NCBI GenBank assembly: GCA_900555715.1
Contig: USMC01000005.1
Coordinates: 33,160-97,159 of the forward strand
Direction of reading: 5' to 3'
DNA from: an uncultured Porphyromonadaceae bacterium
GTDB lineage: Bacteria; Bacteroidota; Bacteroidia; Bacteroidales; Muribaculaceae
Length of the DNA stretch: 64,000 nucleotides
The position numbers and the translations under genes are program-made. Positions 25,276-34,106 of this stretch are shown in pieces. The notes under the pieces are model-generated. The model worked only from the letters and a program-made list of their open reading frames with translations. It was not told the origin of the DNA and did no database searches. The first letter of the stretch is position 1; the number at the start of each line of letters is the position of its first letter.

Positions 25276-28032
25276 ATGAAAAATATCAAGACCATATCAT
25301 TGATTGCCATCTGTGCTTCGGCATTATCGCTTTATGCGGCCGATTATCTGTATTTCCATCACGATGGCAAAGTCATACAGCGAATACCCTCCGAGGGTGT
25401 CGAACAGGTAGTGAAGGGAGACGACGGCAGACTCAGCGTTGTCGACGCTTCGAATAATGCGCTGTACACTTTCGCAGCTGAAGATGTCGACTCCATCACC
25501 TTCACAGCTCCACTGCCGAAGGCCGACCTGCTCGATGTGGTGTTCAATGAAGACGGCACAGCCACAGACGTATCGCCGATGAAATTCTCCGTAGAGCGCG
25601 GCGGCAACGCCACAACCGTCTGGAACGAAGCATACAACCGCTATGAGGCAAAGTTGGTAGGCAACAAATGGGGTGACGGCGGCCGCGCCGACCACTTCTA
25701 CCGCATCAACTATACCGATAATCAGGCATTCAAAGACGCTCTTGCCGACGGTCACACTCTCGAAGTGCTCTTCATGCCCGAATACGAAACGCTTCCCAAC
25801 GCCGAGGCCAAAATCTTTGCCTCACATCAGGCCGGTGGCACAGGCATTATGATAAAAACCACCGGAAGCGGTCCCAACCAGCTCAACTCTCTGACCTTCC
25901 TTCCCAATGTCTCGACCGGCACCAACAGCTCATGGCAGTGGGCAGCCAGCGACGTTGTTCCGCAGTCCGGAACATACTACCACGTCATCGGCGTATGGAA
26001 CAAAGACACTAAAAAGGCTGACATCTATATCAACGGCGAGCTGAACAACGAAATCAGCATCGAAGGCAGCAACTTCATCCATGCAAGCGCCGGATCCCAC
26101 ACATTCTGCATCGGCGGTGACGCATGTCCGAAGAGCGACACCAACACCGGCGTACAGAACGGTATCAACGGTCGCATCGTGCTGGCCCGCATCTATGACG
26201 ATCCTCTGACTGCCGAAGACGCAAAGAATCTCTATGAGGCAGCCAAGCCCGTCGAAAAGCCTCTGCTTCCGAAGGCCGATATGCTCGACGTTGTCTTCAA
26301 TGAAGACGGCACAGCCACAGACGTATCGCCGATGAAGTTCGCCGTTGAGCGAGGCGGCGACGCAACAACCGAATGGAGCGCTGCATTCAATCGCTATGTC
26401 GCAAAACTGACAGGCAATAACTGGGGCAACGGTGATGTCACCAATAATTTCTACCGTGTCAACTACGACGGCAATCAGGCGTTTAAAGACGGTCTTGCCG
26501 ACGGTCACACACTCGAAGCTCTGTTCATGCCTGAATACAATGGTTCTATTCCTGATGCCGAGGCCAAGGTCTTCTCATCACACGAAGCAGGCGGCACAGG
26601 CATCATGATAAAGACAAAGGGATCCGGTCTTATCCGCGAAAACGGACTCACCTTCCTTCCGAACGTATCGACAGGCAACTGGAGTTCATGGCAGTGGGCC
26701 GAAAGTGACGTAGTGCCTGAAGCATACAGCTACTACCACATCGTCGGCGTCTGGGACAAAGGAGCCAAGAAGGCAAGAATATATGTCAACGGAAAACTGA
26801 AAAATGAAATCAGCATCGAAGGCGAAAACTTCATTTTAGCAAAAGACGGTGCTCACTACTTCTGCCTCGGCGGCGACGCATGTGTTCAGGGAGGCAACAA
26901 GACTACCGGTGTACAGAACGGCATCAACGGCCGCATCGTGCTGGCCCGCATCTATAACGATCCTCTGACAGCCGAACAGGCGCAACTCCTCTACAAAGAC
27001 GTAGAAGAAGGCATAGCAGCAACTAAACCGTCCGTAGAAAACATCACCCTTCTGGCAGACCTGCAGGTGAAAGCCGGCGCTATTTACCCTGTCTACGGCA
27101 CTGGCTTTAAAGATGGCGATAAGATCGTCTTCGATAACGGCACATACCGCTGGGAACTTCCTGCCACGCTCAAAGGCACTGAAGGCGTGACCGTCACTCT
27201 TCCGGAAGATGTGAAAAGCGGAAATTTCAATGTTATGCTCAAACGTGGAGAAAATCTTCAGTCTTTAGGCTCAGTACATTTCCTGCGCGTTAAGAATTTC
27301 GAGAGCCGCGCCAGCATCGTCGCTCACCGCGGCTACTGGGCAAAGGAAGGCGCAGCACAGAATTCCCGTGCGGCATTGAGCAACGCCATTGAGCTGAAAG
27401 CCTACGGTTCGGAAACCGATATATGGCTGACAAAAGACAATGTTCTGGTAATCAACCACGATCCCTCAATCGGCGGTGTCACCATTCAGAACGCCAATTA
27501 CAGCGATGTCAAAGACAAAACTTTGTCGAACGGTGAAAAAATCCCTACCTTCTCTGATTATCTCGATATACTCAAAGGCAGCGATCACTGCAAACTGATT
27601 GTAGAAATCAAGACACACTCGACCGAAGCCCGCACAATCGAGGCTGCAAAGGCCGCCGTCGAGGCAGTCAAAGCCGCAGGACTTGAAGACAAGGCTGAAT
27701 ATATCGCGTTTGACTATGCCACATGCAAGGCGCTCGCCGCCACATATCCCGGCATAAAGGTGCAGTTCCTCTGCGACAATGCCGGTCAGGTGCGCACTCC
27801 CGCCCAGCTCAACGCCGACGGCGGCATATCGATCGACTATAACGGCAATATGCTCAACTCCAATCCGACATTTATCGATGATGCCCATAAACTCGGACTC
27901 ACTGTCAATGTATGGACTATCCGTTCAAACGAAGACATGGGTGAATGGATAAACAAAGGCGTGGACTTCATCACCACCGACATGCCCGATTTAGGCATGA
28001 AATATATGGAATATTACAATCTGAACAAATAG
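25276..28032 (+). CDS. Secreted double LamG-like and glycerophosphodiester phosphodiesterase protein
   Basis: The 918-residue protein has a signal peptide (about 1-21) and the short 'L.V...V..ITF' module (about 22-76). Two ~251-residue LamG/concanavalin-like repeats follow (about 88-338 and 339-590), each with 'GTGIMIKT', 'YHxxGVWxK', 'GRIVLARIYxDPLTAE'. An IPT-like beta domain (about 595-675) and a C-terminal GDPD domain complete it. The GDPD shows 'IVAHRGYW', 'SETDIWLTKDNVLVINHDPS' and 'VEIKTHS', so the metal and catalytic His/Glu/Asp residues are there. It would hydrolyse a glycerophosphodiester while the LamG modules bind glycan. Unlike its three operon partners it has no obvious sorting domain at the end. 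Confidence 0.85.
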   Translation: MKNIKTISLIAICASALSLYAADYLYFHHDGKVIQRIPSEGVEQVVKGDDGRLSVVDASNNALYTFAAEDVDSITFTAPLPKADLLDVVFNEDGTATDVSPMKFSVERGGNATTVWNEAYNRYEAKLVGNKWGDGGRADHFYRINYTDNQAFKDALADGHTLEVLFMPEYETLPNAEAKIFASHQAGGTGIMIKTTGSGPNQLNSLTFLPNVSTGTNSSWQWAASDVVPQSGTYYHVIGVWNKDTKKADIYINGELNNEISIEGSNFIHASAGSHTFCIGGDACPKSDTNTGVQNGINGRIVLARIYDDPLTAEDAKNLYEAAKPVEKPLLPKADMLDVVFNEDGTATDVSPMKFAVERGGDATTEWSAAFNRYVAKLTGNNWGNGDVTNNFYRVNYDGNQAFKDGLADGHTLEALFMPEYNGSIPDAEAKVFSSHEAGGTGIMIKTKGSGLIRENGLTFLPNVSTGNWSSWQWAESDVVPEAYSYYHIVGVWDKGAKKARIYVNGKLKNEISIEGENFILAKDGAHYFCLGGDACVQGGNKTTGVQNGINGRIVLARIYNDPLTAEQAQLLYKDVEEGIAATKPSVENITLLADLQVKAGAIYPVYGTGFKDGDKIVFDNGTYRWELPATLKGTEGVTVTLPEDVKSGNFNVMLKRGENLQSLGSVHFLRVKNFESRASIVAHRGYWAKEGAAQNSRAALSNAIELKAYGSETDIWLTKDNVLVINHDPSIGGVTIQNANYSDVKDKTLSNGEKIPTFSDYLDILKGSDHCKLIVEIKTHSTEARTIEAAKAAVEAVKAAGLEDKAEYIAFDYATCKALAATYPGIKVQFLCDNAGQVRTPAQLNADGGISIDYNGNMLNSNPTFIDDAHKLGLTVNVWTIRSNEDMGEWINKGVDFITTDMPDLGMKYMEYYNLNK
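25543..25583 (+). repeat. Internal direct repeat, unit 1 (LamG module duplication)
   Basis: These 41 bases recur without mismatch at 26296-26336, exactly 753 bases (251 codons) later in the same frame. They mark the start of the duplicated LamG-like module. Confidence 0.9.
26296..26336 (+). repeat. Internal direct repeat, unit 2 (LamG module duplication)
   Basis: Second copy of the 41-base match at 25543-25583. The modules also share long near-identical stretches near their ends (around 26150-26220 and 26910-26980), so the duplication is recent or kept similar by gene conversion. Confidence 0.9.
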
Positions 28033-28061
28033 TCCGAACCGGACTGATTCAGACGTCAATA

Positions 28062-28104
28062 AAGGCTGCCGGGGCTCTTAGCTGCACCCCGGCAGCCTTG
28101 TCTT
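28062..28104 (+). terminator. Terminator after the GH31-GDPD operon
   Basis: A 13-bp perfect stem (28062-28074 with 28087-28099), GC-rich at its core, has a 12-base loop and is followed by GTCTTTAT. It lies 30 bases beyond the GDPD gene stop. Confidence 0.88.
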
Positions 28105-28160
28105 TATAAGCTGGTGTACACAAAAAACAGGGCGTGATGCAGTGTTTGAGAAAAAATTTG

Positions 28161-28168
28161 TAATTTTG
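28161..28168 (+). promoter_or_regulatory. Promoter -7 element for the M3 peptidase gene
   Basis: TAATTTTG matches TAnnTTTG and lies 36 bases before the chosen ATG at 28204. TTTG occurs at 28145-28148 but is too close to serve as a standard -33 box. An in-frame ATG at 28168 lies at the edge of this element and is therefore unlikely to be the start. Confidence 0.5.
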
Positions 28169-28203
28169 TGCTTGCTAAATATGCAACAAATTATAAACCA
28201 AAT

Positions 28204-30339
28204 ATGAAACACTGCATTATCGCACTTTGCGCCGCCGCACTGCTGGTCGGCTGCAATTCTAAAAAAACCGACATGCAAGATAATCCGTTCCTGTCGGCGT
28301 ACGACACCCCTTACGAGATTCCTCCGTTCGACAAAATCAGCTATGAGCACTATCTGCCCGCTCTCGAAGCAGGCATAGCGCAGCAGCAGGCTCAGATCGA
28401 CTCTATCGTAGCCAATCCCGACGAAGCAACTTTCGAAAACACCATCATGCCTCTTGAGCGTTCAGGAGAGATTCTCGACAAGGTTGCGATGGTATTCTTC
28501 GCTCTCGACGAGTCCAATTCGTCGCCTGAGATGGTAGAGATTGCCGAGCAGTTCTATCCGCGCTATTCGCAGTTCGGCGACGAGATGACGATGAACGATG
28601 CTCTTTTCCAGCGCATCAAGCACGTATACGACAACCGCGAAGGGCTCGACCCCGACCAGAAGCTTGCCGTAGAAAACTATTACAAAGACTTCACCCGCAA
28701 CGGCGCTCTTCTCGACGCTCAGAAGAAAGAGGAACTGAAAGCTGTCAACACCGAGCTCGCCAACCTCTATCTGACGTTTAACAAGAATCTTCTTGCTGCA
28801 ACCAACGCTTTCGAGATTGTTGTCGAGGACAGCACCCGTCTTGCCGGTCTGCCTCAGTCAAGCATCGACCAGGCTGCCGACGAAGCGAAGAACCGCGGTA
28901 AGAACGGATGGGTATTCACTCTTCATGCTCCCAGCCGTCTGCCCCTGCTGCAGTTTGCTCAGGACCGCGCGCTTCGCGAGGAGATGTATAAAGGCTATAC
29001 GAGCCTCGCTTCCGATGGTGAATACAACAATCTGCCTGTAATCAATAAGATTCTTCAGGCACGCACCAAGAAGGCAGCTCTTCTCGGCTTCGAGAATTTC
29101 GGCGCTTACATGACCGATAACGTTATGGCAAAGACCGTCAAAAATGCCGAAGACCTCCTTATGCAGATATGGCGTCCCGCTGTGTCACGCGTCCATCAGG
29201 AAGTTGCCGAAATGCAGGCTCTTGCCGACAAGGAAGGCGCCGGAATCAAAATCGAGCCGTGGGACTATTATTATTACGCCGAAAAAGTGCGCAAGGACAA
29301 ATATGACCTCGACGAGAACGAGGTGCGTCAGTATTTCGCCCTCGACTCTGTCCGCAACGGCATCTTCACCATGGCTGAAAAACTCTATGGCGTGAAATTC
29401 ACCGAGATGCCCGACGCTCCCAAGTACTATCCTGAGGTGACTGTTTATGACGTTACCGACGCCGGCAGCGGCGAGCACATCGCAGTCTTCATGACCGATT
29501 ACTTCCCCCGCGACAGCAAGCGTCAGGGCGCCTGGATGAGCGAGTTCAAGGGCTCTTGGCTCAAGGAAGACGGCACAAGCTCGCGCCCCGTCATCTATAA
29601 TGTGGGCAATTTCTCGCGCCCCAGCGGCGACGTCCCCGCACTCCTTACCATCGACGAAGTTGAGACAATGTTCCACGAGTTCGGTCACGGACTTCATGGA
29701 ATGCTGTCCAAGGCACGTCTCAAAAGCCAGGCAGGCACCAATGTCGACCGCGACTTCGTAGAGCTTCCCTCGCAGATACACGAGCACTGGGCATTCGAGC
29801 CCGAGCTTCTCAAGATATATGCCCACAACTGGAAGACGGGCGAGGTTATACCCGACGCTCTTGTCAAGAAGCTTGAGGCATCCTCGACCCATAATCAGGG
29901 CTTCACGACGGCAGAACTCGTAGGTGCGGCGCTCCTCGACCTGCAGTATGGAAAACTCAACACGACAGGCGATGTCGATGTTGCCGCCTTCGAGAAGAAA
30001 GTGGCAGAAGAACTCGGTATGCCGGCAGAACTCACATTCCGCTACCGTTCGCCCTACTTCAAGCATATTTTCGGCAGCGACGGCTATGCTTCTGGCTACT
30101 ACACATATCTATGGGCAGAAGTGCTCGACAGCGACGGCTTCGAACTGTTCAAGGAAAAAGGCATCTTCGACCCCGAAACTGCCAAAGCATTCAAGGAGAA
30201 TGTACTCGAAATGGGCGGCAGCGCCGACCCGATGGAACTCTATGTCAAATTCCGCGGTCATGAGCCGTCGGTAGACGCCCTGCTGCGCAACCGCGGGCTC
30301 GACAAAGTGGGATTCATCAACGGTCCTTCCAAAAACTGA
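28204..30339 (+). CDS. M3 family zinc metallopeptidase (peptidyl-dipeptidase Dcp-like), lipoprotein
   Basis: The 711-residue protein has a lipobox 'LLVGC' (C17), followed by 'NPFLSAYDTPYEIPPFDKI', the usual N-terminus of Bacteroidales Dcp-like enzymes. The zinc motif HEFGH is at 491-495 ('MFHEFGHGLHGML'), and the C-terminal 'GYASGYYTYLWAEVLDSDGF' is typical of M3A peptidases. Members remove dipeptides from peptide C-termini; the anchor suggests a periplasmic or surface role in peptide use. The ATG at 28204 was chosen because it begins a canonical lipoprotein signal and follows the promoter element. aspS starts 30 bases downstream. Confidence 0.93.
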   Translation: MKHCIIALCAAALLVGCNSKKTDMQDNPFLSAYDTPYEIPPFDKISYEHYLPALEAGIAQQQAQIDSIVANPDEATFENTIMPLERSGEILDKVAMVFFALDESNSSPEMVEIAEQFYPRYSQFGDEMTMNDALFQRIKHVYDNREGLDPDQKLAVENYYKDFTRNGALLDAQKKEELKAVNTELANLYLTFNKNLLAATNAFEIVVEDSTRLAGLPQSSIDQAADEAKNRGKNGWVFTLHAPSRLPLLQFAQDRALREEMYKGYTSLASDGEYNNLPVINKILQARTKKAALLGFENFGAYMTDNVMAKTVKNAEDLLMQIWRPAVSRVHQEVAEMQALADKEGAGIKIEPWDYYYYAEKVRKDKYDLDENEVRQYFALDSVRNGIFTMAEKLYGVKFTEMPDAPKYYPEVTVYDVTDAGSGEHIAVFMTDYFPRDSKRQGAWMSEFKGSWLKEDGTSSRPVIYNVGNFSRPSGDVPALLTIDEVETMFHEFGHGLHGMLSKARLKSQAGTNVDRDFVELPSQIHEHWAFEPELLKIYAHNWKTGEVIPDALVKKLEASSTHNQGFTTAELVGAALLDLQYGKLNTTGDVDVAAFEKKVAEELGMPAELTFRYRSPYFKHIFGSDGYASGYYTYLWAEVLDSDGFELFKEKGIFDPETAKAFKENVLEMGGSADPMELYVKFRGHEPSVDALLRNRGLDKVGFINGPSKN

Positions 30340-30369
30340 TTTAATACAGCTTCTAACACTATAATAGCA

Positions 30370-32130
30370 ATGTTCAGAACAAATACCTGCGGTGAGCTTC
30401 GCCTCGCCGATGCCGGCAAGAGCACCACTCTCGCCGGATGGGTTCAGCGCGTGCGCAAGATGGGCGGCATGACCTTCCTCGACCTGCGCGACCGCTACGG
30501 AATCACCCAAATAGTGTTCGACAACGAACGCAACAGCGCCCTTAACGACGCCGCAAACCATCTCGGACGTGAGTACGTCGTACAGGTGAAAGGCACCGTC
30601 GCCGAACGCACTGCCAAGAATCCCAATATGCCCACCGGCGACATCGAAATCATCGCCGACGAGCTCAATATCCTCAACTCCAGCGAGGTTCCTCCGTTCA
30701 CCATTGAAGACGAGAGCGACGGCGGCGACGACATCCGTATGCGCTACCGCTATCTCGACCTCCGCCGCACGCCCGTGCGCCGCAATCTCGAACTGCGCCA
30801 CCGCATGACAATGGCTGTGCGCCGCTACCTCGACAGCAAGGGCTTCCTTGAAATCGAGACTCCTATGCTCGTCGGCTCTACGCCCGAAGGAGCACGCGAT
30901 TTCGTGGTGCCTTCGCGAATGAATCCCGGACAGTTCTACGCCCTGCCGCAGTCGCCGCAGACGCTCAAGCAGCTTCTTATGGTCAGCGGTATGGACCGCT
31001 ACTTCCAGATTGTTAAGTGCTTCCGCGACGAAGACCTGCGCGCCGACCGTCAGCCGGAATTCACGCAGATCGACTGTGAGATGAGTTTTGTCGAACAGAA
31101 CGACATCATCGAGCTTTTCGAGGGAATGGCAAAATTCCTCTTCAAGGAAATCCGCGGTATCGAGCTCAAGGAGCCGTTCCTGCGCATGACATGGGCAGAT
31201 GCCATGAAATACTATGGCAGCGATAAACCCGATATGCGTTTTGACATGCGTTTTGTCGAGCTGATGGACGTCCTTAAAGGACATGGGTTCAGCGTGTTCG
31301 ATAACGCAGCATATATAGGCGGCATCAATGCCAAAGGAGCCGCACACTATACCCGCAAGCAGCTCGACCAGCTCACCGACTTTGTCAAGCGTTCGCAGAT
31401 CGGTGCCAAAGGTCTTGTCTACGCACGCGTCGGCGAAGACGGCACCGTCAAGTCGAGCGTCGATAAGTTCTACAGCCAGGAAGTGCTTCAGGAGCTCCGC
31501 AAGGCTATGAATGCCGAGCCGGGAGACCTTATCCTCATAATGAGCGGCGACGACGCCATGCGCACTCGCAAGCAGCTCTGCGAGCTCCGTCTCGAAATGG
31601 GACGCCAGCTCGGTCTGCGCGACAAGGATAAGTTCGCCTGCCTGTGGGTTGTCGACTTCCCGATGTTCGAGTGGAGCGATGAAGAGCAGCGTCTGATGGC
31701 TATGCATCATCCCTTCACCCATCCCAAGGACGAGGACATCCCCATGCTCGACACAGATCCCGCGGCAGTGCGTGCCGACGCCTACGATATGGTTATCAAC
31801 GGCGTTGAAGTCGGCGGCGGTTCAATCCGTATCCACGACAGCGCGCTGCAGGCGAAGATGTTTGAAATTCTCGGCTTTACGCCTGAAAAGGCTCAGGAGC
31901 AGTTCGGCTTCCTGATGAACGCCTTCAAGTTCGGCGCACCGCCTCACGGAGGTCTTGCCTATGGTCTGGACCGCTGGGTTAGCCTCTTCGCCGGTCTCGA
32001 CAGCATACGCGACTGCATAGCGTTCCCGAAGAACAACTCCGGTCGTGATGTCATGCTCGACGCTCCTGCCGCACTCGACCAGAAGCAGCTCGACGAACTC
32101 AACCTTGCAGTCCTCGAACCGAAAAAATGA
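30370..32130 (+). CDS. aspS: Aspartyl-tRNA synthetase
   Basis: This 586-residue class II enzyme has an anticodon-binding OB domain (about 1-105, 'GWVQRVRKMGGMTFLDLRDRYG' region), motif 2 'FRDEDLRADRQPEFTQID' and a GAD insertion domain (about 290-410). Motif 3 lies in 'GLAYGLDRWV'. Length and the GAD insertion are those of the bacterial type. It ends in an ATGA overlap with the Nif3-like gene, so both are translated from one message. Confidence 0.97.
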   Translation: MFRTNTCGELRLADAGKSTTLAGWVQRVRKMGGMTFLDLRDRYGITQIVFDNERNSALNDAANHLGREYVVQVKGTVAERTAKNPNMPTGDIEIIADELNILNSSEVPPFTIEDESDGGDDIRMRYRYLDLRRTPVRRNLELRHRMTMAVRRYLDSKGFLEIETPMLVGSTPEGARDFVVPSRMNPGQFYALPQSPQTLKQLLMVSGMDRYFQIVKCFRDEDLRADRQPEFTQIDCEMSFVEQNDIIELFEGMAKFLFKEIRGIELKEPFLRMTWADAMKYYGSDKPDMRFDMRFVELMDVLKGHGFSVFDNAAYIGGINAKGAAHYTRKQLDQLTDFVKRSQIGAKGLVYARVGEDGTVKSSVDKFYSQEVLQELRKAMNAEPGDLILIMSGDDAMRTRKQLCELRLEMGRQLGLRDKDKFACLWVVDFPMFEWSDEEQRLMAMHHPFTHPKDEDIPMLDTDPAAVRADAYDMVINGVEVGGGSIRIHDSALQAKMFEILGFTPEKAQEQFGFLMNAFKFGAPPHGGLAYGLDRWVSLFAGLDSIRDCIAFPKNNSGRDVMLDAPAALDQKQLDELNLAVLEPKK

Positions 32131-33245
32131 ATATTCGCCACATAATAGAGGCGATAGAGAGCTATGCGCCCCGGTCGTTCCAGGAAAAATGGGACAACTC
32201 GGGGCTGCAGATCGCTCTTCCTGAGGGCGACGGCGAATGCACCGGCGTGCTTCTCTGTCTCGACGTTACCGAAGGCATAATCCGCGAGGCAGAGCGCCGC
32301 GGATGCAATCTCGTTGTGTCGCACCATCCTTTGATTTTCAAAGGTTTCAAAAGCCTTACCGGCGCAACGCTCCAGGAACGCGCCGCCCTTGCCGCCATCC
32401 GCGCCGGCATTGCGGTCTATTCGGCGCACACAAGTCTCGACAGTACCCCCGGCGGAGTGTCATATGCCATGGCAGAGCTGCTCGGTGCGGAAGTGACAGG
32501 CGTCCTGAGCCCTGCTGAGGGTCTTGAATGCTGTCTTACGGTTCTGTGCCCGCGACGAATCTCCGACGATGTGCGCCTCCTGCTGCTCGACGATGGTGCC
32601 GGTGCGCCGCTGTGCGCCGCAAACACAGGCGCCACCGACGATGCCGCATGTTCAAGCGCCGACTGCGAGAAAGTGTCGCTCGAACCACCGACGGGAGTCT
32701 CGGCGCTGAATATAGTGCACACGCCGTTCTGCCGTGTGGAGGCACGGATTCCGTACAGCCGTCTCGGCTCCGTAATGGCTGCCGTGCGCCGTCTGCCGTC
32801 CTCCGCAGGAACGACGTTCAGCACCGTGCCCGCCCCCGCAGGCGATGCTGTCGGCATCGGCGTATATGCCGTGCTGCCGGGTCAGGGCATCTCCGGCGAG
32901 GAATTTGCAGCCCGGCTGAAAACCGTGTTCGGATGCGGCGCTATGCGTGTGTCCGCCGGTTTCCGCCCCGATGCCAGAATACGTCGCATAGCTCTTTGCG
33001 GCGGTTCGGGAGGTGAATTCATAGGAAAAGCCATAGCCTCCGGTGTCGACGCCTATGTCACCGCCGATGTGCGCTACCACGATTTTGCCGACATAGCCGA
33101 TGCATCATGTGCTGTTTTCGACATAGGGCACTTCGAAAGCGAGTCGTGCGCAAAATCAATTTTATATCACGTTATTACAAAAAAAATTCCTAACTTTGCA
33201 GTCTATTACCCGGAAACAGAAATCAATCCGGTCAAATACCTGTAA
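32127..33245 (+). CDS. Nif3-like dinuclear metal centre protein
   Basis: The 372-residue protein belongs to the NIF3/YbgI family (sometimes called GTP cyclohydrolase I type 2). Metal ligands appear in 'VVSHHPLIFKG' (His pair), 'YSAHTSLDSTPGG' and the C-terminal 'DVRYHDFADI' and 'DIGHFESES'. The long form contains a central insert (about 130-250), as in many Bacteroidetes. Biochemical role is unsettled. Its start overlaps the aspS stop, and the promoter of the zinc-ribbon gene lies within its last 60 bases. Confidence 0.93.
   Translation: MNIRHIIEAIESYAPRSFQEKWDNSGLQIALPEGDGECTGVLLCLDVTEGIIREAERRGCNLVVSHHPLIFKGFKSLTGATLQERAALAAIRAGIAVYSAHTSLDSTPGGVSYAMAELLGAEVTGVLSPAEGLECCLTVLCPRRISDDVRLLLLDDGAGAPLCAANTGATDDAACSSADCEKVSLEPPTGVSALNIVHTPFCRVEARIPYSRLGSVMAAVRRLPSSAGTTFSTVPAPAGDAVGIGVYAVLPGQGISGEEFAARLKTVFGCGAMRVSAGFRPDARIRRIALCGGSGGEFIGKAIASGVDAYVTADVRYHDFADIADASCAVFDIGHFESESCAKSILYHVITKKIPNFAVYYPETEINPVKYL
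33191..33198 (+). promoter_or_regulatory. Promoter -7 element inside the end of the Nif3-like gene
   Basis: TAACTTTG matches TAnnTTTG and lies 54 bases before the ATG of the zinc-ribbon gene. It would allow that gene to be transcribed apart from aspS-nif3. The -33 region (TTTATA at 33161) is only a weak match. Confidence 0.5.
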
Positions 33246-33252
33246 TTCGAAC

Positions 33253-34038
33253 ATGGCAACAGATAAGAAAACAGAAGCTCCGCGTCCTGTAGAAGAACGC
33301 CTCAAGACACTCTTCGAACTTCAGACCATCCTCACTGAAATCGACCGCATCCGCAATGTCCGTGGCGAGCTGCCTCACGAAGTGGAGGACCTTGAAAACG
33401 CTCTCGAAGGTCTGCGTACGCGTGTGGCACGCTATCAGGCTGAAATTGAAGAGCTCAAAGGAAAGCACGTCGCTGAACTCAACAAGATTGAGAACAAAAA
33501 GATGCTCATCGACCGCTATACCGGTCAGCTCGACAATGTGCGCAACAATCACGAATTCGACAATCTTACCAAAGAAATCGAATACGAGAAACTCGAAATC
33601 GAGCTTGGCGAGAAAACCGTCCGTGAGATAGAGCAGACTATCGACAGCCGTATGCTCGACATTGAAAACACCGAGCAGCAGATTGCCGACCAGACACACA
33701 TACTTGAGGAAAAGAAAGCCGACCTCGACACCATCGTCGGCGAGACACGCACCGAGGAGGAAAACCTCATCGCGCGCTCCAAGAGCCTTGAGCCGCTTGT
33801 CGACGAACGCACCCTTACCGCCTTCAAGCGCATCCGCAAGAATGCCCGCAACGGTCTCGGCATCGTCGTTGTCGACCGCAACGCCTGCGGCGGCTGCTTC
33901 AACCGTATACCGCCGCAGAAGCAGATCGAAATCAAGAGCCACAAGAAAGTCATTGTCTGCGAATACTGCGGACGCATCATGATCGACCCCGAGCTCGCCG
34001 CAGAAGCTCAGGATGTCGTGGCTACTGACAAAGACTGA
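33253..34038 (+). CDS. Coiled-coil protein with C-terminal C4 zinc ribbon
   Basis: The 261-residue protein is mainly a long antiparallel-type coiled coil (about 15-180), followed by a zinc ribbon with C212/C215 ('ACGGC') and C236/C239 ('CEYC'). This layout is the conserved bacterial zf-RING_7/DUF164 family, commonly located beside the Nif3-like gene as here. It is thought to act in nucleic-acid-related functions, but no activity is certain. The ATG at 33253 was preferred; an in-frame ATG at 33196 overlaps the promoter element. Confidence 0.88.
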   Translation: MATDKKTEAPRPVEERLKTLFELQTILTEIDRIRNVRGELPHEVEDLENALEGLRTRVARYQAEIEELKGKHVAELNKIENKKMLIDRYTGQLDNVRNNHEFDNLTKEIEYEKLEIELGEKTVREIEQTIDSRMLDIENTEQQIADQTHILEEKKADLDTIVGETRTEEENLIARSKSLEPLVDERTLTAFKRIRKNARNGLGIVVVDRNACGGCFNRIPPQKQIEIKSHKKVIVCEYCGRIMIDPELAAEAQDVVATDKD

Positions 34039-34058
34039 TTTTTTTTATAATCCAATAT

Positions 34059-34090
34059 AACCGTGGGCAGCGCTTGCGTTGCCCTCGGTT
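34059..34090. other. Hairpin between the zinc-ribbon and GlmU-like genes
   Basis: An interrupted stem pairs AACCG with CGGTT and GGGCAGCG with CGTTGCCC (one G-U), closing on a CTTG loop. A T run lies before the stem rather than after it, so on the plus strand it does not look like a normal intrinsic terminator. It may be a leader structure for the GlmU-like gene that begins 17 bases later. Confidence 0.45.
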
Positions 34091-34106
34091 AACCGTATAA
34101 AGACAG

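Noticed and set aside
25276..28032. CRISPR-like or satellite repeat suspected from the repeated blocks
   Set aside because: Only two units exist, 753 bases apart and in frame; this is a duplicated protein module.
30109..31722. 537-codon open frame opposite the M3 peptidase and aspS
   Set aside because: It spans the junction of two firmly identified genes on the other strand and its product is low-complexity antisense sequence.
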